Shown piece after piece: positions 1 to 8,093 of a stretch of 64,000 bases of DNA. The stretch is from Janthinobacterium sp. TND4EL3 (GTDB taxonomy: Bacteria; Pseudomonadota; Gammaproteobacteria; Burkholderiales; Burkholderiaceae_D), in assembly GCF_900156175.1 (NCBI RefSeq), contig NZ_FTMV01000018.1:1-64000 (forward strand), read 5' to 3'. Made by a program: the position numbers and the translations under genes. Position 1 is the first letter of the stretch. Each line of letters begins with the position of its first letter. The notes beneath the pieces were generated by a model. The model ran no database searches, was not told the origin of the DNA, and saw nothing but the letters and a program-made list of their open reading frames with translations.

Positions 1-318
1 GTAAAGGCTGAATAACTTAAATTTCATTCTCAATAGGTCCCAATCCATGACAGTCACCTCGACTGTCATTCGATAAAATCGTCCGCTCTTGGCCGATAGC
101 GGACGACCTGCATGGCTTAGTGTACGAACTTGTTGCTTTGAGAGCAAGGGGAGGTTGAATAGGCGCTTGAAACCAGCTAGATGTGAAAACGGCCGCAGAA
201 AGCGGCCGTATCGTTGAGGCTAGGCGGTGGAATAAAAATCCCATTGCCCCAAGTTTGCCCCAAGTTCCTATTCAGACAAGATATGAAATCCTAAGTCATT
301 GAATACAAACGAAAAATT
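1..318. other. Non-coding, lower-GC stretch next to tRNA-Val; possible edge of an integrated element
   Basis: No convincing gene is seen here. The stretch is visibly richer in A and T than everything to the right of the tRNA, and the change falls at the tRNA 3' end. It holds two hairpins: arms TCGTCCGCT and AGCGGACGA near 79-106, and a CGGCCGC/GCGGCCG hairpin near 190-208 that resembles a terminator core. Tandem 11-bp repeats lie at 244-265. A short minus-strand frame at 17-244 has no recognisable product. A tRNA 3' end next to atypical DNA is the classic arrangement left by tyrosine-integrase islands, but no integrase is visible because the window starts here. Confidence 0.4.
244..265. repeat. 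Tandem 11-bp direct repeat near tRNA 3' end (possible integrase arm sites)
   Basis: The unit TTGCCCCAAGT occurs twice head to tail, starting at 244 and 255, about 55 bp beyond the tRNA-Val 3' end. Short direct repeats of this G-rich/C-rich type are often found as arm-type binding sites beside tRNA-targeting integrases. The assignment is inference; only the repeat itself is seen. Confidence 0.45.
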
Positions 319-393
319 TGGTGGGAAGTGCAAGTTTCGAACTTGCGACCCCTGCAGTGTGAATGCAGTGCTCTACCCCTGAGCTAACCTCCC
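319..393 (-). tRNA. tRNA-Val (anticodon CAC)
   Basis: Read on the minus strand, the 75 nt fold as a complete cloverleaf. The 7-bp acceptor stem runs from GGGAGGT to ACTTCCC with one G-U pair. The D arm is GCTC...GAGC, the anticodon stem CTGCA/TGCAG carries loop TTCACAC, and the T arm is GCAAG-TTCGAAA-CTTGC. The genome encodes the 3' CCA (complement at 319-321). The middle triplet of the anticodon loop is CAC, which reads the valine codon GUG. The sequence beyond the 3' end differs in composition, so this gene may serve as an integration site. Confidence 0.93.
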
Positions 394-475
394 GAAGCGA
401 GGCGAATTATCGCATAGGTGTTGCGGCATCTGCAAGGGCTGGCGGGAGGAAATTTGCCATGCCCTCGCTTTTTTC

Positions 476-1192
476 TCAGGCGGCGGCCGGTGCTGCCGTG
501 ACGGCGGTCCAGATGCACTGGCCTTTGGCGGCCTTGTCGAGGCCGGCGATGGTGGCCTCGTGGGCGGCCAGCTCGTCGGCCGTGGCGCTCTGGAAGATGA
601 CTTCGGCCAAGGGCACGATTTCCAGGGCGGCGCCGTCGGCGGCCACCTCCACTTCCACTTCCATGCTGAGGCTGTTTTGCCCGCGCGTCATGGCCAGGTA
701 GACATCGGCCAGCAATTCGGAGTCGAGCAGCGCGCCGTGCAGCTTGCGGTGGGCGTTCGAGACGCCGTAGCGGTCGCACAGGGCGTCGAGCGAGTTGCGC
801 TTGCCGGGGTGCATTTCCTTCGCCTGCACCAGGGTGTCGATCACGCCATGCACCTGTTCGTGCACGGGCGGCAGGTTCAGGCGCTTGAATTCCGCGTTGA
901 GGAAGCCAATATCGAAGGGGGCGTTGTGGATGATCAGTTCGGCGCCGGCGATGTAGGCGCGGAACTCATCGGCGATTTCCGCGAATTTCGGCTTGTCGCT
1001 GAGGAATTCCGTCGTCAGGCCGTGGACGGCCAGCGCGCCCTCTTCCGAATCGCGCTCGGGATTGATGTAATGGTGGAAATTGTTGCCCGTCAACATGCGG
1101 TTGTTCAGTTCGACCGCCCCGATCTCCAGGATGCGGTCGCCCGTGCGCGGGTTCAGGCCGGTGGTTTCAGTATCGAGAACAATTTGACGCAT
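476..1192 (-). CDS. dnaQ: DNA polymerase III epsilon subunit, 3'-5' proofreading exonuclease
   Basis: This 238-residue DEDDh exonuclease proofreads during replication as part of the polymerase III core. The catalytic set is intact: D7 and E9 in the DTET motif, D94 in the HNAPFD block, and H152 with D157 near HGALLDSELL. The frame stays open 31 codons upstream, but the ATG at 1192 puts the exonuclease I motif right at the N-terminus, as the family requires. The last ~60 residues are Ala-rich; in E. coli this part binds the alpha subunit through a clamp-binding segment. It lies downstream of rnhA on the same strand, whereas E. coli dnaQ and rnhA are divergent. An 89-bp intergenic repeat separates the two genes. 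Confidence 0.95.
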   Translation of the reverse strand: MRQIVLDTETTGLNPRTGDRILEIGAVELNNRMLTGNNFHHYINPERDSEEGALAVHGLTTEFLSDKPKFAEIADEFRAYIAGAELIIHNAPFDIGFLNAEFKRLNLPPVHEQVHGVIDTLVQAKEMHPGKRNSLDALCDRYGVSNAHRKLHGALLDSELLADVYLAMTRGQNSLSMEVEVEVAADGAALEIVPLAEVIFQSATADELAAHEATIAGLDKAAKGQCIWTAVTAAPAAA

Positions 1193-1289
1193 GGCGAATT
1201 CATTCGTAAAAGCAAAAAGCGAAGGGCACAGTATAGCAAACCTGTGTGCTGCAATCGCACCCGGACATATTCGAACACCCAACAAAACC

Positions 1290-1378
1290 GTAGCGAGCGG
1301 CCGTGATTTGTGGCCGAGAAGCGCAACCGTACTCTAGTACGGTGAGCATCACAGGCCGCAAAGCGCGACGCGCAGTAG
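1290..1378 (+). repeat. 89-bp dispersed intergenic repeat, copy 1
   Basis: This is one of three related elements in the window (others at 17912-17999 and 62132-62220). It starts GTAGCGAGCG, has the core CCGTACTCTAGTACGG, a perfect hairpin, followed by TGAGCATC, and ends ACGCGCAGTAG. Copies 1 and 2 have the same length and agree at most positions. It lies between dnaQ and rnhA, whose transcripts run leftward through it. It resembles REP/MITE-like non-coding repeats; no function can be assigned. Confidence 0.75.
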
Positions 1379-1394
1379 GTTTGGTTGGGCATTC

Positions 1395-1832
1395 TTAGGC
1401 GCGCACGGTTTCCACGCCCAGGTTAGCCAGCTGATCCGCCCGCTCATTGCCCGGATGACCATTGTGGCCGCGCACCCAGCGCCATTCCACTTCATGCACG
1501 GCCTGGGCCGCGTCGAGTGCCTGCCACAGGTCGACGTTTTTCACGGGCGCCTTGGCCGCCGTTTTCCAGCCGCGCGCCTTCCAGCCGTGGATCCATTCGC
1601 TGATGCCTTTCTGCACGTACTGGCTATCGGTATACATCACTACCTGGCACGGACGTTTGAGCGCCGTCAAGGCTTCGATCACGGCCTTCAATTCCATGCG
1701 GTTATTCGTCGTATTGAGTTCCCCGCCGTAAATTTCTTTCTTGGCGCCATCGGCTACCATCAGCGCGCCCCAGCCGCCCGTGCCGGGATTGCCCTTGCAT
1801 GCGCCATCGGCGTAAATCTCTACCTTATCCAT
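1395..1832 (-). CDS. rnhA: Ribonuclease HI
   Basis: This 145-residue protein cleaves the RNA strand of RNA-DNA hybrids, removing primers and R-loops. The family catalytic residues are in place: D9 ([11 protein letters not shown]), E47 (NNRMELKAV), D69 (YTDSQYV), H123 in [13 protein letters not shown], and D133. Length is close to E. coli RNase HI (155). Its start overlaps the end of the upstream methyltransferase gene by 8 nt, so the two are probably translationally coupled and cotranscribed. Confidence 0.95.
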   Translation of the reverse strand: MDKVEIYADGACKGNPGTGGWGALMVADGAKKEIYGGELNTTNNRMELKAVIEALTALKRPCQVVMYTDSQYVQKGISEWIHGWKARGWKTAAKAPVKNVDLWQALDAAQAVHEVEWRWVRGHNGHPGNERADQLANLGVETVRA

Positions 1833-2601
1833 CTTGCTGTTCCCGCCTTTTGTTCGTGACCGGTGCGCCTGCGGGCGCCGTCGCCGGTTTCTTGGTCCAC
1901 GCCGGACCGATCAAACGCATCCCTTTGACGCGCTTGATCGCCTGCACTATATACACTGCGCCCAGATATGGCCACCAGCGCGCACCGGCCTTGTCCATGA
2001 AGGCATTGCGGCGCAGCCATTTTTCTGTCCTGCAGGCAGGTGCGTAGCAGCCGAAATGGCTTTGACTGACACCCATGTTCAGTAATTTTAACCAGTCTTT
2101 CATGCGCGGCATAGAGATCAGCTCGCCCGCCTGCGGCAGGTAGTGGCGCCCCGTGACGCGCCCCAGCCCCTGGCGCATGCCCCACAGGCTGGCCGGATTG
2201 AAACCGCAGACGATCACGCGCCCCTCGGGAATCAGCACGCGCTCGACTTCGCGCAAGACCTGGTGCGGCTCGGCGGCAAACTCAAGCACGTGCGGCAAGA
2301 CCACGAGGTCCAGGCTTTGCGACTCAAACGGCAGCTCATCGAAGGCCGACACGAGGGTCAGTCGGCTACCCTGCGGCGATTGCGGTGGCAGGCGCGCATC
2401 GAGCAGCCATTTGTTCGGCATGCGGCTGGCGGCCAGCGCGTCGAGCTGGGGCAAGCCGATCTGCACGGCGTTGTAACCGAAGATATCGACGGTCAGGCTG
2501 TCGAGGCATTGCTGCTCCCAGGCGCGCACGTAGAGGCCGGCAGGCGTCTGCAGCCAGCCGTCAAGCGCTATAATGGATTTTTCGGATGCCACACTGTCCA
2601 T
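1825..2601 (-). CDS. Class I SAM-dependent methyltransferase, YafS-like
   Basis: This 258-residue protein has a Rossmann-type methyltransferase layout. A post-motif I region lies near residues 65-90, then a block with [13 protein letters not shown] (motif II/III) near 120, and [19 protein letters not shown] near 150. The last block is typical of YafS, which sits between gloB and rnhA in E. coli. The same order here (gloB divergent, then this gene, then rnhA) supports orthology. The substrate of YafS is not established. The C-terminal ~60 residues are basic and Pro/Ala-rich. Confidence 0.85.
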   Translation of the reverse strand: MDSVASEKSIIALDGWLQTPAGLYVRAWEQQCLDSLTVDIFGYNAVQIGLPQLDALAASRMPNKWLLDARLPPQSPQGSRLTLVSAFDELPFESQSLDLVVLPHVLEFAAEPHQVLREVERVLIPEGRVIVCGFNPASLWGMRQGLGRVTGRHYLPQAGELISMPRMKDWLKLLNMGVSQSHFGCYAPACRTEKWLRRNAFMDKAGARWWPYLGAVYIVQAIKRVKGMRLIGPAWTKKPATAPAGAPVTNKRREQQDG

Positions 2602-2620
2602 TCAGTTTTCTCTTTTATAC

Positions 2621-3430
2621 ATGACACATTCCCCTGAACACGCTTTATCGGTACTTGCCGTGCCTGCCTTTGCCGACAATTACCTGTGGCTGATCCATGA
2701 CGGCCACCATGCCGCCGTGGTCGACCCCGGCGACGCGACGGCCATCCTCGATGCGCTCAAAGCCCATCAACTGACCTTGTCCGCCATTTTACTCACGCAC
2801 CACCACGCCGACCACACGGGTGGCGTGCCTGAATTGTTGCAGCATTTCGCCGTGCCCGTATTCGGCCCGCGCAATGAGGCTATCACAGCCATCACGGAAC
2901 CGCTTGGCGAAGGCGATGTCGCCTGCATGCCGGAACTGGGCTTGCAACTGACCGTCATCGACGTGCCCGGCCACACCAAGGGCCATATCGCCTATGCGCG
3001 CCAGCGCGACGAGCGCAGCGGCGCGCCATGGCTGTTTTCCGGCGACACCCTGTTTGCGGGCGGCTGCGGCCGCCTGTTCGAAGGCACGCCGGGCCAGATG
3101 GCCGACTCGCTGGGCAAGCTGGCCGCCCTGCCCGACGATACCGAGGTATTTTGCGCGCATGAGTACACCTTGTCCAATCTGCGCTTCGCCAGCGCCGTCG
3201 AGCCGGGCAATGTGACCCTGCAGGAACGCATCGCCGTCGACACGGAAAAGCGCCAGCAGGGCCTGTCCACCGTGCCGTCGACCATTGCCATGGAGAAAGC
3301 GACGAACCCCTTCCTGCGCTATCGCGAGCCGGCGATCTTGACCCGCCTGAAGGTCGAGGGCAAACTGGCCAGCGACGCCTCGCCCGTGGAAGCATTTGCG
3401 GCCTTGCGTATGTGGAAGAATAATTTTTAA
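2621..3430 (+). CDS. gloB: Hydroxyacylglutathione hydrolase (glyoxalase II)
   Basis: This 269-residue metallo-beta-lactamase-fold enzyme hydrolyses S-lactoylglutathione to lactate and glutathione, the second step of methylglyoxal detoxification. The metal-binding motif THHHADH gives H60, H62, D64 and H65. A further histidine lies in [10 protein letters not shown], and the C-terminal glyoxalase II extension is present. A longer frame begins at 2573 inside the divergent gene, but the ATG at 2621 places the first strand as in other GloB proteins. A terminator follows directly. Confidence 0.94.
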   Translation: MTHSPEHALSVLAVPAFADNYLWLIHDGHHAAVVDPGDATAILDALKAHQLTLSAILLTHHHADHTGGVPELLQHFAVPVFGPRNEAITAITEPLGEGDVACMPELGLQLTVIDVPGHTKGHIAYARQRDERSGAPWLFSGDTLFAGGCGRLFEGTPGQMADSLGKLAALPDDTEVFCAHEYTLSNLRFASAVEPGNVTLQERIAVDTEKRQQGLSTVPSTIAMEKATNPFLRYREPAILTRLKVEGKLASDASPVEAFAALRMWKNNF

Positions 3431-3447
3431 GCTTATCCTTCCGCAAT

Positions 3448-3490
3448 AAAAAATCCCGGCAGATGCTGATGGCATCGCCGGGATTTTTTT
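3448..3490. terminator. Bidirectional intrinsic terminator between gloB and aceB
   Basis: Arms TCCCGGC (3454-3460) and GCCGGGA (3477-3483) enclose a second 5-bp stem GATGC/GCATC. The hairpin is flanked by a run of A on the left and seven T on the right. It can therefore end transcription of both convergent genes. Confidence 0.88.
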
Positions 3491-3510
3491 ATCGATCTAT
3501 TTGATCAGGA

Positions 3511-5109
3511 TCAGATTTCTTCGTACAGCGGCAAGGTCAGGAATTCGGCGAACGATTCCGACGTCGACATTTCCTCGAAGATTTGGCCGGCGCGCACATA
3601 GGTCGGACCGTTGCCGCCTGGCGCATCGCGCTGCACCTTGGCCAGCTCTTCCGGAATCATGGCGCGCACCATCTCGGCCGTGACCTTGCGGCCGTCTTCC
3701 AGCACGCCCTTGCTGGAACGAATCCACTGCCACACTTGCGAGCGGCTGATCTCGGCCGTGGCCGCGTCTTCCATCAGGTTGTGGATGGGCACGCAACCAT
3801 TGCCGGCCAGCCAGCTGCCCAGGTAGTGGATGCCCACGTTGATGTTGTAGCGCAGGCCCGCTTCCGTGATCGGTGCTTCCGGCTGGAAGTTCAGCAGATC
3901 CGACGCCTTCACATCGATGTCGGGACGCTGCTTGTCGATCTGGTTCGGCTTGTCGCCGAGGACTTTCGTGAACTCGCCCATGGCCAGTTCCACCAAGCCA
4001 GGATGGGCCACCCAGCCGCCGTCGTAGCCGTCGGTCGCGTCGCGCGCCTTGTCGTTGCGCACGCCGCCCATCGCGATGTCGTTCTTTTCCGGATCATTCT
4101 TGATCGGGATCAAGGCCGCCATGCCGCCGATGGCCGGTGCGCCCCGCTTGTGGCAGGTTTTCAGCAGCAGCAAGGCGTAGGCGCGCATGAATGGCGCCGT
4201 CATCGTGACCTTGGCGCGGTCGGCCAGGCAGAAGTCCTTGTCCAGCTTGAATTTCTTGATGCACGAGAAGATGTAATCCCAGCGGCCCGCGTTCAGGCCC
4301 GAGCTGTGTTCCTTCAGTTCGTACAGGATTTCATCCATTTCAAACGCGGCAAGGATGGTTTCGATCAGCACGGTTGCCTTGATCGTGCCTTGTGGCAAGC
4401 CCAGCTCGTTTTGCGTCATGACGAAGATGTCGTTCCACAGGCGCGCTTCCAGGTGCGATTCCATCTTGGGCAGGTAGAAATACGGGCCAGCGCCGCGCGC
4501 CAGCTGCTCCTTGGCGTTATGGAACATGAACAGGGCGAAATCGAAGATGCCGCCGGAAATGCGCTTGCCGTCGACCAGCACGTGCTTTTCATCAAGGTGC
4601 CAGCCGCGCGGACGCACGACGAGGGTGGCGATCTTGTCGTTCAGCTTGTACGACTTGCCATTTTGCTCCAGCGAAATCGTCTTGCGCACGGCGTCGTACA
4701 TATTGATCTGGCCCGTGATCTGGTTATCCCAGTTCGGCGTGTTCGAATCCTCGAAGTCCGTCATGTAGCTGTCCGCGCCCGAGTTGAAGGCGTTGATGAC
4801 CATCTTGCGCTCGACGGGACCGGTGATTTCCACGCGGCGGCATTCGAGGGCCTTCGGAATCGGCGCGATCTTCCAGTCGCCGTCGCGGATGTGCGCGGTT
4901 TCTGGCAGGAAATCAGGACGCTCGCCCGCGTCGAGGCGCTTGGCCCGCTCCACGCGCACGGCCAGCAATTGCTGGCGGCGCGGCTCGAATGCACGCGTCA
5001 GCTTGGCCACCAGCGCCAATGCTGCCGGTGTCAAAATCTGTTCGTAGCCGGGGGCGATATCACCCGTGATGTGCATGCCTTCGGGAAGTGCGATCGTGTT
5101 CTGCGTCAT
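3511..5109 (-). CDS. aceB: Malate synthase A
   Basis: This 532-residue enzyme condenses glyoxylate with acetyl-CoA to malate in the glyoxylate shunt, needed for growth on acetate and fatty acids. Family blocks are clear: [10 protein letters not shown] near residue 118, VVRPRGWHL near 165, the metal and substrate region [19 protein letters not shown] near 250, GRWDYIFS, the [14 protein letters not shown] block near 315, and the C-terminal [11 protein letters not shown] region. Length matches the A isoform (about 530), not the much longer G isoform. It diverges from a LysR-type regulator across about 215 bp. The shunt partner aceA is not in the window. Confidence 0.95.
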   Translation of the reverse strand: MTQNTIALPEGMHITGDIAPGYEQILTPAALALVAKLTRAFEPRRQQLLAVRVERAKRLDAGERPDFLPETAHIRDGDWKIAPIPKALECRRVEITGPVERKMVINAFNSGADSYMTDFEDSNTPNWDNQITGQINMYDAVRKTISLEQNGKSYKLNDKIATLVVRPRGWHLDEKHVLVDGKRISGGIFDFALFMFHNAKEQLARGAGPYFYLPKMESHLEARLWNDIFVMTQNELGLPQGTIKATVLIETILAAFEMDEILYELKEHSSGLNAGRWDYIFSCIKKFKLDKDFCLADRAKVTMTAPFMRAYALLLLKTCHKRGAPAIGGMAALIPIKNDPEKNDIAMGGVRNDKARDATDGYDGGWVAHPGLVELAMGEFTKVLGDKPNQIDKQRPDIDVKASDLLNFQPEAPITEAGLRYNINVGIHYLGSWLAGNGCVPIHNLMEDAATAEISRSQVWQWIRSSKGVLEDGRKVTAEMVRAMIPEELAKVQRDAPGGNGPTYVRAGQIFEEMSTSESFAEFLTLPLYEEI

Positions 5110-5233
5110 GAAGTTCTCCGGTTTTTAGTAAATATAAGCAAAAGTGATCTGGTGATCCAAGTATAAGCCGAACGATTGCGCTGACAAGCCGGACAGAGGC
5201 GCAAAAACACTCTGCCAGGCGGCGCGTTTGTTC

Positions 5234-5250
5234 TATAGTATTGCACTATA
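5234..5250. promoter_or_regulatory. Candidate LysR-type operator between aceB and lysR
   Basis: The interrupted palindrome TATAGT-ATTGC-ACTATA fits the T-N11-A pattern of LysR-type binding sites. It lies in the only intergenic space shared by aceB and the divergent regulator. The palindrome is seen; binding is inferred. Confidence 0.5.
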
Positions 5251-5325
5251 AGGCATGGAAACGAGATTAAAAATCACTTCATCTATGCGTTTTTATCACA
5301 AGTGATGACAGTGTGGGAGCACGGC

Positions 5326-6237
5326 ATGGGACAGTTCAGGCAAATATCGACCTTCGTGGAAGTGGTGGCCAAGGGCAGCCTGTCGGCCGCCGCGCGCGCC
5401 GAAGGGATCGCCCCGGCCATGATAGGCCGGCGCCTCGACGCACTGGAGCAGCGCCTGGGCGTCAAACTGCTGCAGCGCACGACGCGCAAGCTGGCGCTAA
5501 CGAATGAAGGCGCCGCCTTCCTCGAAGATTGCCAGCGCATCCTCGGTGAACTGGAAGAGGCGGAAGCGGCCGTGGCCGAGCGCAGCGTGAAGGCCAGCGG
5601 CCATTTACTCATTTCCGCGCCGGCCGGCTTCGGCCGCCAGCACGTGGCGCCATTGATCCCCTCCTTTGTTGCCGAGCACCGCGACGTGACCGTGTCGCTG
5701 AACCTGAACGACCGCCTCGTCGACCTGATCGGCGAAGGCATCGACGTGGCCATCCGCATCGCCAGCCTGTCCGATTCCTCGCTCGTGAGCACCAAGCTGG
5801 CCGACAACCAGCGCGTGCTCGTCGGCTCGCCCGCCTATCTGAAACGGGCGGGCACGCCGCGCATCCCGGCCGACCTGGCGAAACATAACTGCCTGGCCAT
5901 CAGCAGCGAAGGCAGCCAGCGGGGCTGGACCTTCCGCGAAAACGGCAAGAACGTGATTTTAAAAGTGGCGGGCAATATGGTGTGCAACGACGGCGAAGTG
6001 CTGCACGACTGGGCCCTGGCCGGCAAGGGCCTGGCGTGGCGTTCCATGTGGGAAGTGGGCGCGGAGATCGAATCGGGCCAGCTGGTGACGGTGCTCGACC
6101 AGTTTGCCGCACCGGGCAACGATATTTATGCCGTGTTCGCGCAGCGCCGGCACTTGCCGCTGCGCATACGGGCGTTCGTGGATTTTTTGCGGCACAGCTA
6201 TTCGCAAGCGGATTACTGGCGTGAACGAGCAATCTGA
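5326..6237 (+). CDS. LysR-family transcriptional regulator
   Basis: This 303-residue protein has an N-terminal winged helix-turn-helix (residues ~1-60, with GSLSAAARAEGI and RLDALEQRLGVKLLQRTTRKLALT) followed by a periplasmic-binding-protein-like effector domain. Upstream in-frame starts exist at 5302, 5305 and 5311. The ATG at 5326 has GGGAG six bases ahead and gives the usual short LysR N-terminus. The gene diverges from aceB, so regulation of malate synthase is a reasonable guess from context. The effector cannot be read from sequence. Confidence 0.87.
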   Translation: MGQFRQISTFVEVVAKGSLSAAARAEGIAPAMIGRRLDALEQRLGVKLLQRTTRKLALTNEGAAFLEDCQRILGELEEAEAAVAERSVKASGHLLISAPAGFGRQHVAPLIPSFVAEHRDVTVSLNLNDRLVDLIGEGIDVAIRIASLSDSSLVSTKLADNQRVLVGSPAYLKRAGTPRIPADLAKHNCLAISSEGSQRGWTFRENGKNVILKVAGNMVCNDGEVLHDWALAGKGLAWRSMWEVGAEIESGQLVTVLDQFAAPGNDIYAVFAQRRHLPLRIRAFVDFLRHSYSQADYWRERAI

Positions 6238-6359
6238 AGACGTCCAATCAGGAGTTTCCGCGACCTGCCCCGAGTCAAGGCACGCAGAACAAGGGGCATG
6301 CCAGCGACAAACCACACGCATGAGGCAGGCAAAACCCGTGCCTCAAGGAAATTCAGGCG

Positions 6360-6386
6360 AAAAAAAATCCCCGGAGACCGAGGATT
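6360..6386 (-). terminator. Intrinsic terminator of the cold-shock gene
   Basis: On the minus strand the stem AATCCTCGG/CCGGGGATT (one G-U pair, loop TCT) is followed by a run of eight T. It lies about 25 bp past the stop codon of the cold-shock gene. Confidence 0.85.
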
Positions 6387-6411
6387 TCTTTATTTCGTTT
6401 GATCCAGCGTA

Positions 6412-6615
6412 TTAGATTGGCTGAATGTTCGAAGCTTGCTTGCCTTTAGGGCCAGCGGTCACTTCAAAAGAAACGCGTTGGTTCTCTTGCAGGGACTTGA
6501 AGCCGTTCGACTGGATAGCCGAGAAGTGAGCGAACAGATCTTCGCCGCCTTCGTCAGGGGTAATAAAGCCGAAACCCTTCGAATCATTGAACCATTTTAC
6601 GATGCCAGTTGCCAT
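6412..6615 (-). CDS. Cold-shock family single-stranded nucleic-acid-binding protein
   Basis: This 67-residue OB-fold protein has the RNA-binding motifs KGFGFI (RNP1) and DLFAHFS (RNP2), near-identical in layout to CspA-type proteins. Such proteins melt RNA structure and bind single-stranded DNA. The start has AGGA seven bases upstream. A leader of roughly 100 nt and its own terminator make this a single-gene unit. Which paralogue (CspA, CspC, CspD or CspE) cannot be told from sequence alone. Confidence 0.95.
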   Translation of the reverse strand: MATGIVKWFNDSKGFGFITPDEGGEDLFAHFSAIQSNGFKSLQENQRVSFEVTAGPKGKQASNIQPI

Positions 6616-6728
6616 TACAATTTCCTATTTCAGTTAAGTTGGGCTTGCGCCCGTTATATCGTTTGAAGCAAGAAAGAAATGACAGACAAACTGCACTACT
6701 ACCTCGAATCCAACGATGCCCAATTATA
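6616..6728 (-). promoter_or_regulatory. Promoter and long 5' leader of the cold-shock gene
   Basis: On the minus strand a perfect TATAAT lies at 6728-6723, which would give a leader of about 100 nt before the ATG at 6615. Long untranslated leaders are typical of cold-shock genes, where folding changes with temperature. The matching -35 box is weak. Nothing else is seen between this point and 6914. Confidence 0.5.
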
Positions 6729-6913
6729 CCAACAAAACTGAGAAAAACCATTCTTTCGCAAAATAAACTTGCGAACACTACTTTAATAGCCAAATCCCCG
6801 TCTTGCGGCGCCCTGTACGAGCGGCATGGACACACTATATCCTAAACTTTGACGCCAATGCTTTGCGTTGCATCAAATGAATCATCGCAACCACATGGTT
6901 TGGATGCGGTCAC

Positions 6914-7276
6914 TCAAGCGCTGAAGTGCGAGGCGGCCGCATCGCGCTCCGCCCAGCGCAACAGCGTTTCCACCTGCCCGCTCAGCGCCGGCCACTCGGC
7001 CAGCACCCGTCCGGGCGCGTTGAGCTGCACGCGCACCAGCTGTTCGATGCGCCGGCATTCCTGCCCCAGCGCGGCAAAACCGAAGGTCGCGGCCGAGCCG
7101 GCCACCGCGTGCAGGGCGCGGTGCAGCTGCGTCAGCGCTTCCAGGCGCGGCCCTTCGCTGTCGCAGCGCGCTTGCGCCTGGGCGATCGCCTGCATCAGGG
7201 CCGGCACGCCGGCCGCATATTTGTCGTTCAGGGCGCGCAAACGGGCGCGGAAATCCGGGTCGATCAAGGTTGCCAT
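6914..7276 (-). CDS. Hpt (histidine phosphotransfer) domain protein
   Basis: This 120-residue protein is essentially one four-helix Hpt domain. The motif LHRALHAVAGSAATFGF gives the likely phospho-acceptor H56, with the small residues that usually follow. It would relay phosphate between a hybrid kinase and a response regulator, but no kinase lies beside it. It follows upp on the same strand with a 23-bp gap, so the two may be cotranscribed. Confidence 0.8.
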   Translation of the reverse strand: MATLIDPDFRARLRALNDKYAAGVPALMQAIAQAQARCDSEGPRLEALTQLHRALHAVAGSAATFGFAALGQECRRIEQLVRVQLNAPGRVLAEWPALSGQVETLLRWAERDAAASHFSA

Positions 7277-7299
7277 CGCGATATTCGCCGTCTACGCGC

Positions 7300-7950
7300 T
7301 TACTTGGTGCCGAAGATGCGGTCGCCGGCATCGCCCAGGCCCGGCACGATGTAGGCATGGTCATCCAGGTGCGAATCGAGCGAGGCGCAGAACATCTTGA
7401 CGTTCGGGTGCGCATTCTGGAACACGGTCACGCCTTCCGGTGCAGCCACCAGCGCCAGGAAAATGATCTGCTCGTCCGTCACGCCGCGTTTTTTCAGCAC
7501 GTCGACGGCGTAGACGGCCGAATTACCGGTCGCCACCATCGGATCGCACAGGATGAAGGTGCGCTCGTTCAGGTCGGGCAGGCGCACCAGGTATTCCACG
7601 GGCATGTGGGTGGCCGGGTCGCGGTACACGCCGATGTGGCCAACCCTGGCCGATGGCACCAGGTTCAGCAAGCCATCGCTCATGCCGATGCCGGCGCGCA
7701 GGATGGGCACGATGGCCAGTTTCTTGCCCGCAATGACGGGCGCATCGATGGTCACCAGCGGGGTCTTGATCTGGCGCGTCGTCAGCGGCAGGTCGCGCGT
7801 GATTTCATAGCCCATCAGCAAGGTAATTTCCTTGAGCAATTCACGGAAGGTACGCGTCGACGTGTCGTGCTCGCGCATGTGGCTCAGTTTGTGCTGGATC
7901 AAAGGGTGATCAGTAATGAACAAATTCGGGAAGCGTGGATCTTGTTTCAT
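7300..7950 (-). CDS. upp: Uracil phosphoribosyltransferase
   Basis: This 216-residue enzyme converts uracil and PRPP to UMP in pyrimidine salvage. The PRPP-binding loop [16 protein letters not shown], the block [15 protein letters not shown] and the C-terminal uracil-binding [16 protein letters not shown] are all present. Length is close to the family norm (about 208-216). Confidence 0.96.
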   Translation of the reverse strand: MKQDPRFPNLFITDHPLIQHKLSHMREHDTSTRTFRELLKEITLLMGYEITRDLPLTTRQIKTPLVTIDAPVIAGKKLAIVPILRAGIGMSDGLLNLVPSARVGHIGVYRDPATHMPVEYLVRLPDLNERTFILCDPMVATGNSAVYAVDVLKKRGVTDEQIIFLALVAAPEGVTVFQNAHPNVKMFCASLDSHLDDHAYIVPGLGDAGDRIFGTK

Positions 7951-8093
7951 ATTGTTTTTCTTTCTCTACTGTCAGGCGCGGCGGCAGGCCTGGCCGCACG
8001 CGCCTTGCGTCGATAAAATGATGGATTGCAGCATTATCCCAGCCCGCAGCCCCCCTGTGGCCGGATTTTTGAAATAATTGCGGACGGCACCCG

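Noticed and set aside
17-244. 75-residue minus-strand frame beside the tRNA
   Set aside because: It runs through two hairpins, has no recognisable domain and no ribosome-binding site.
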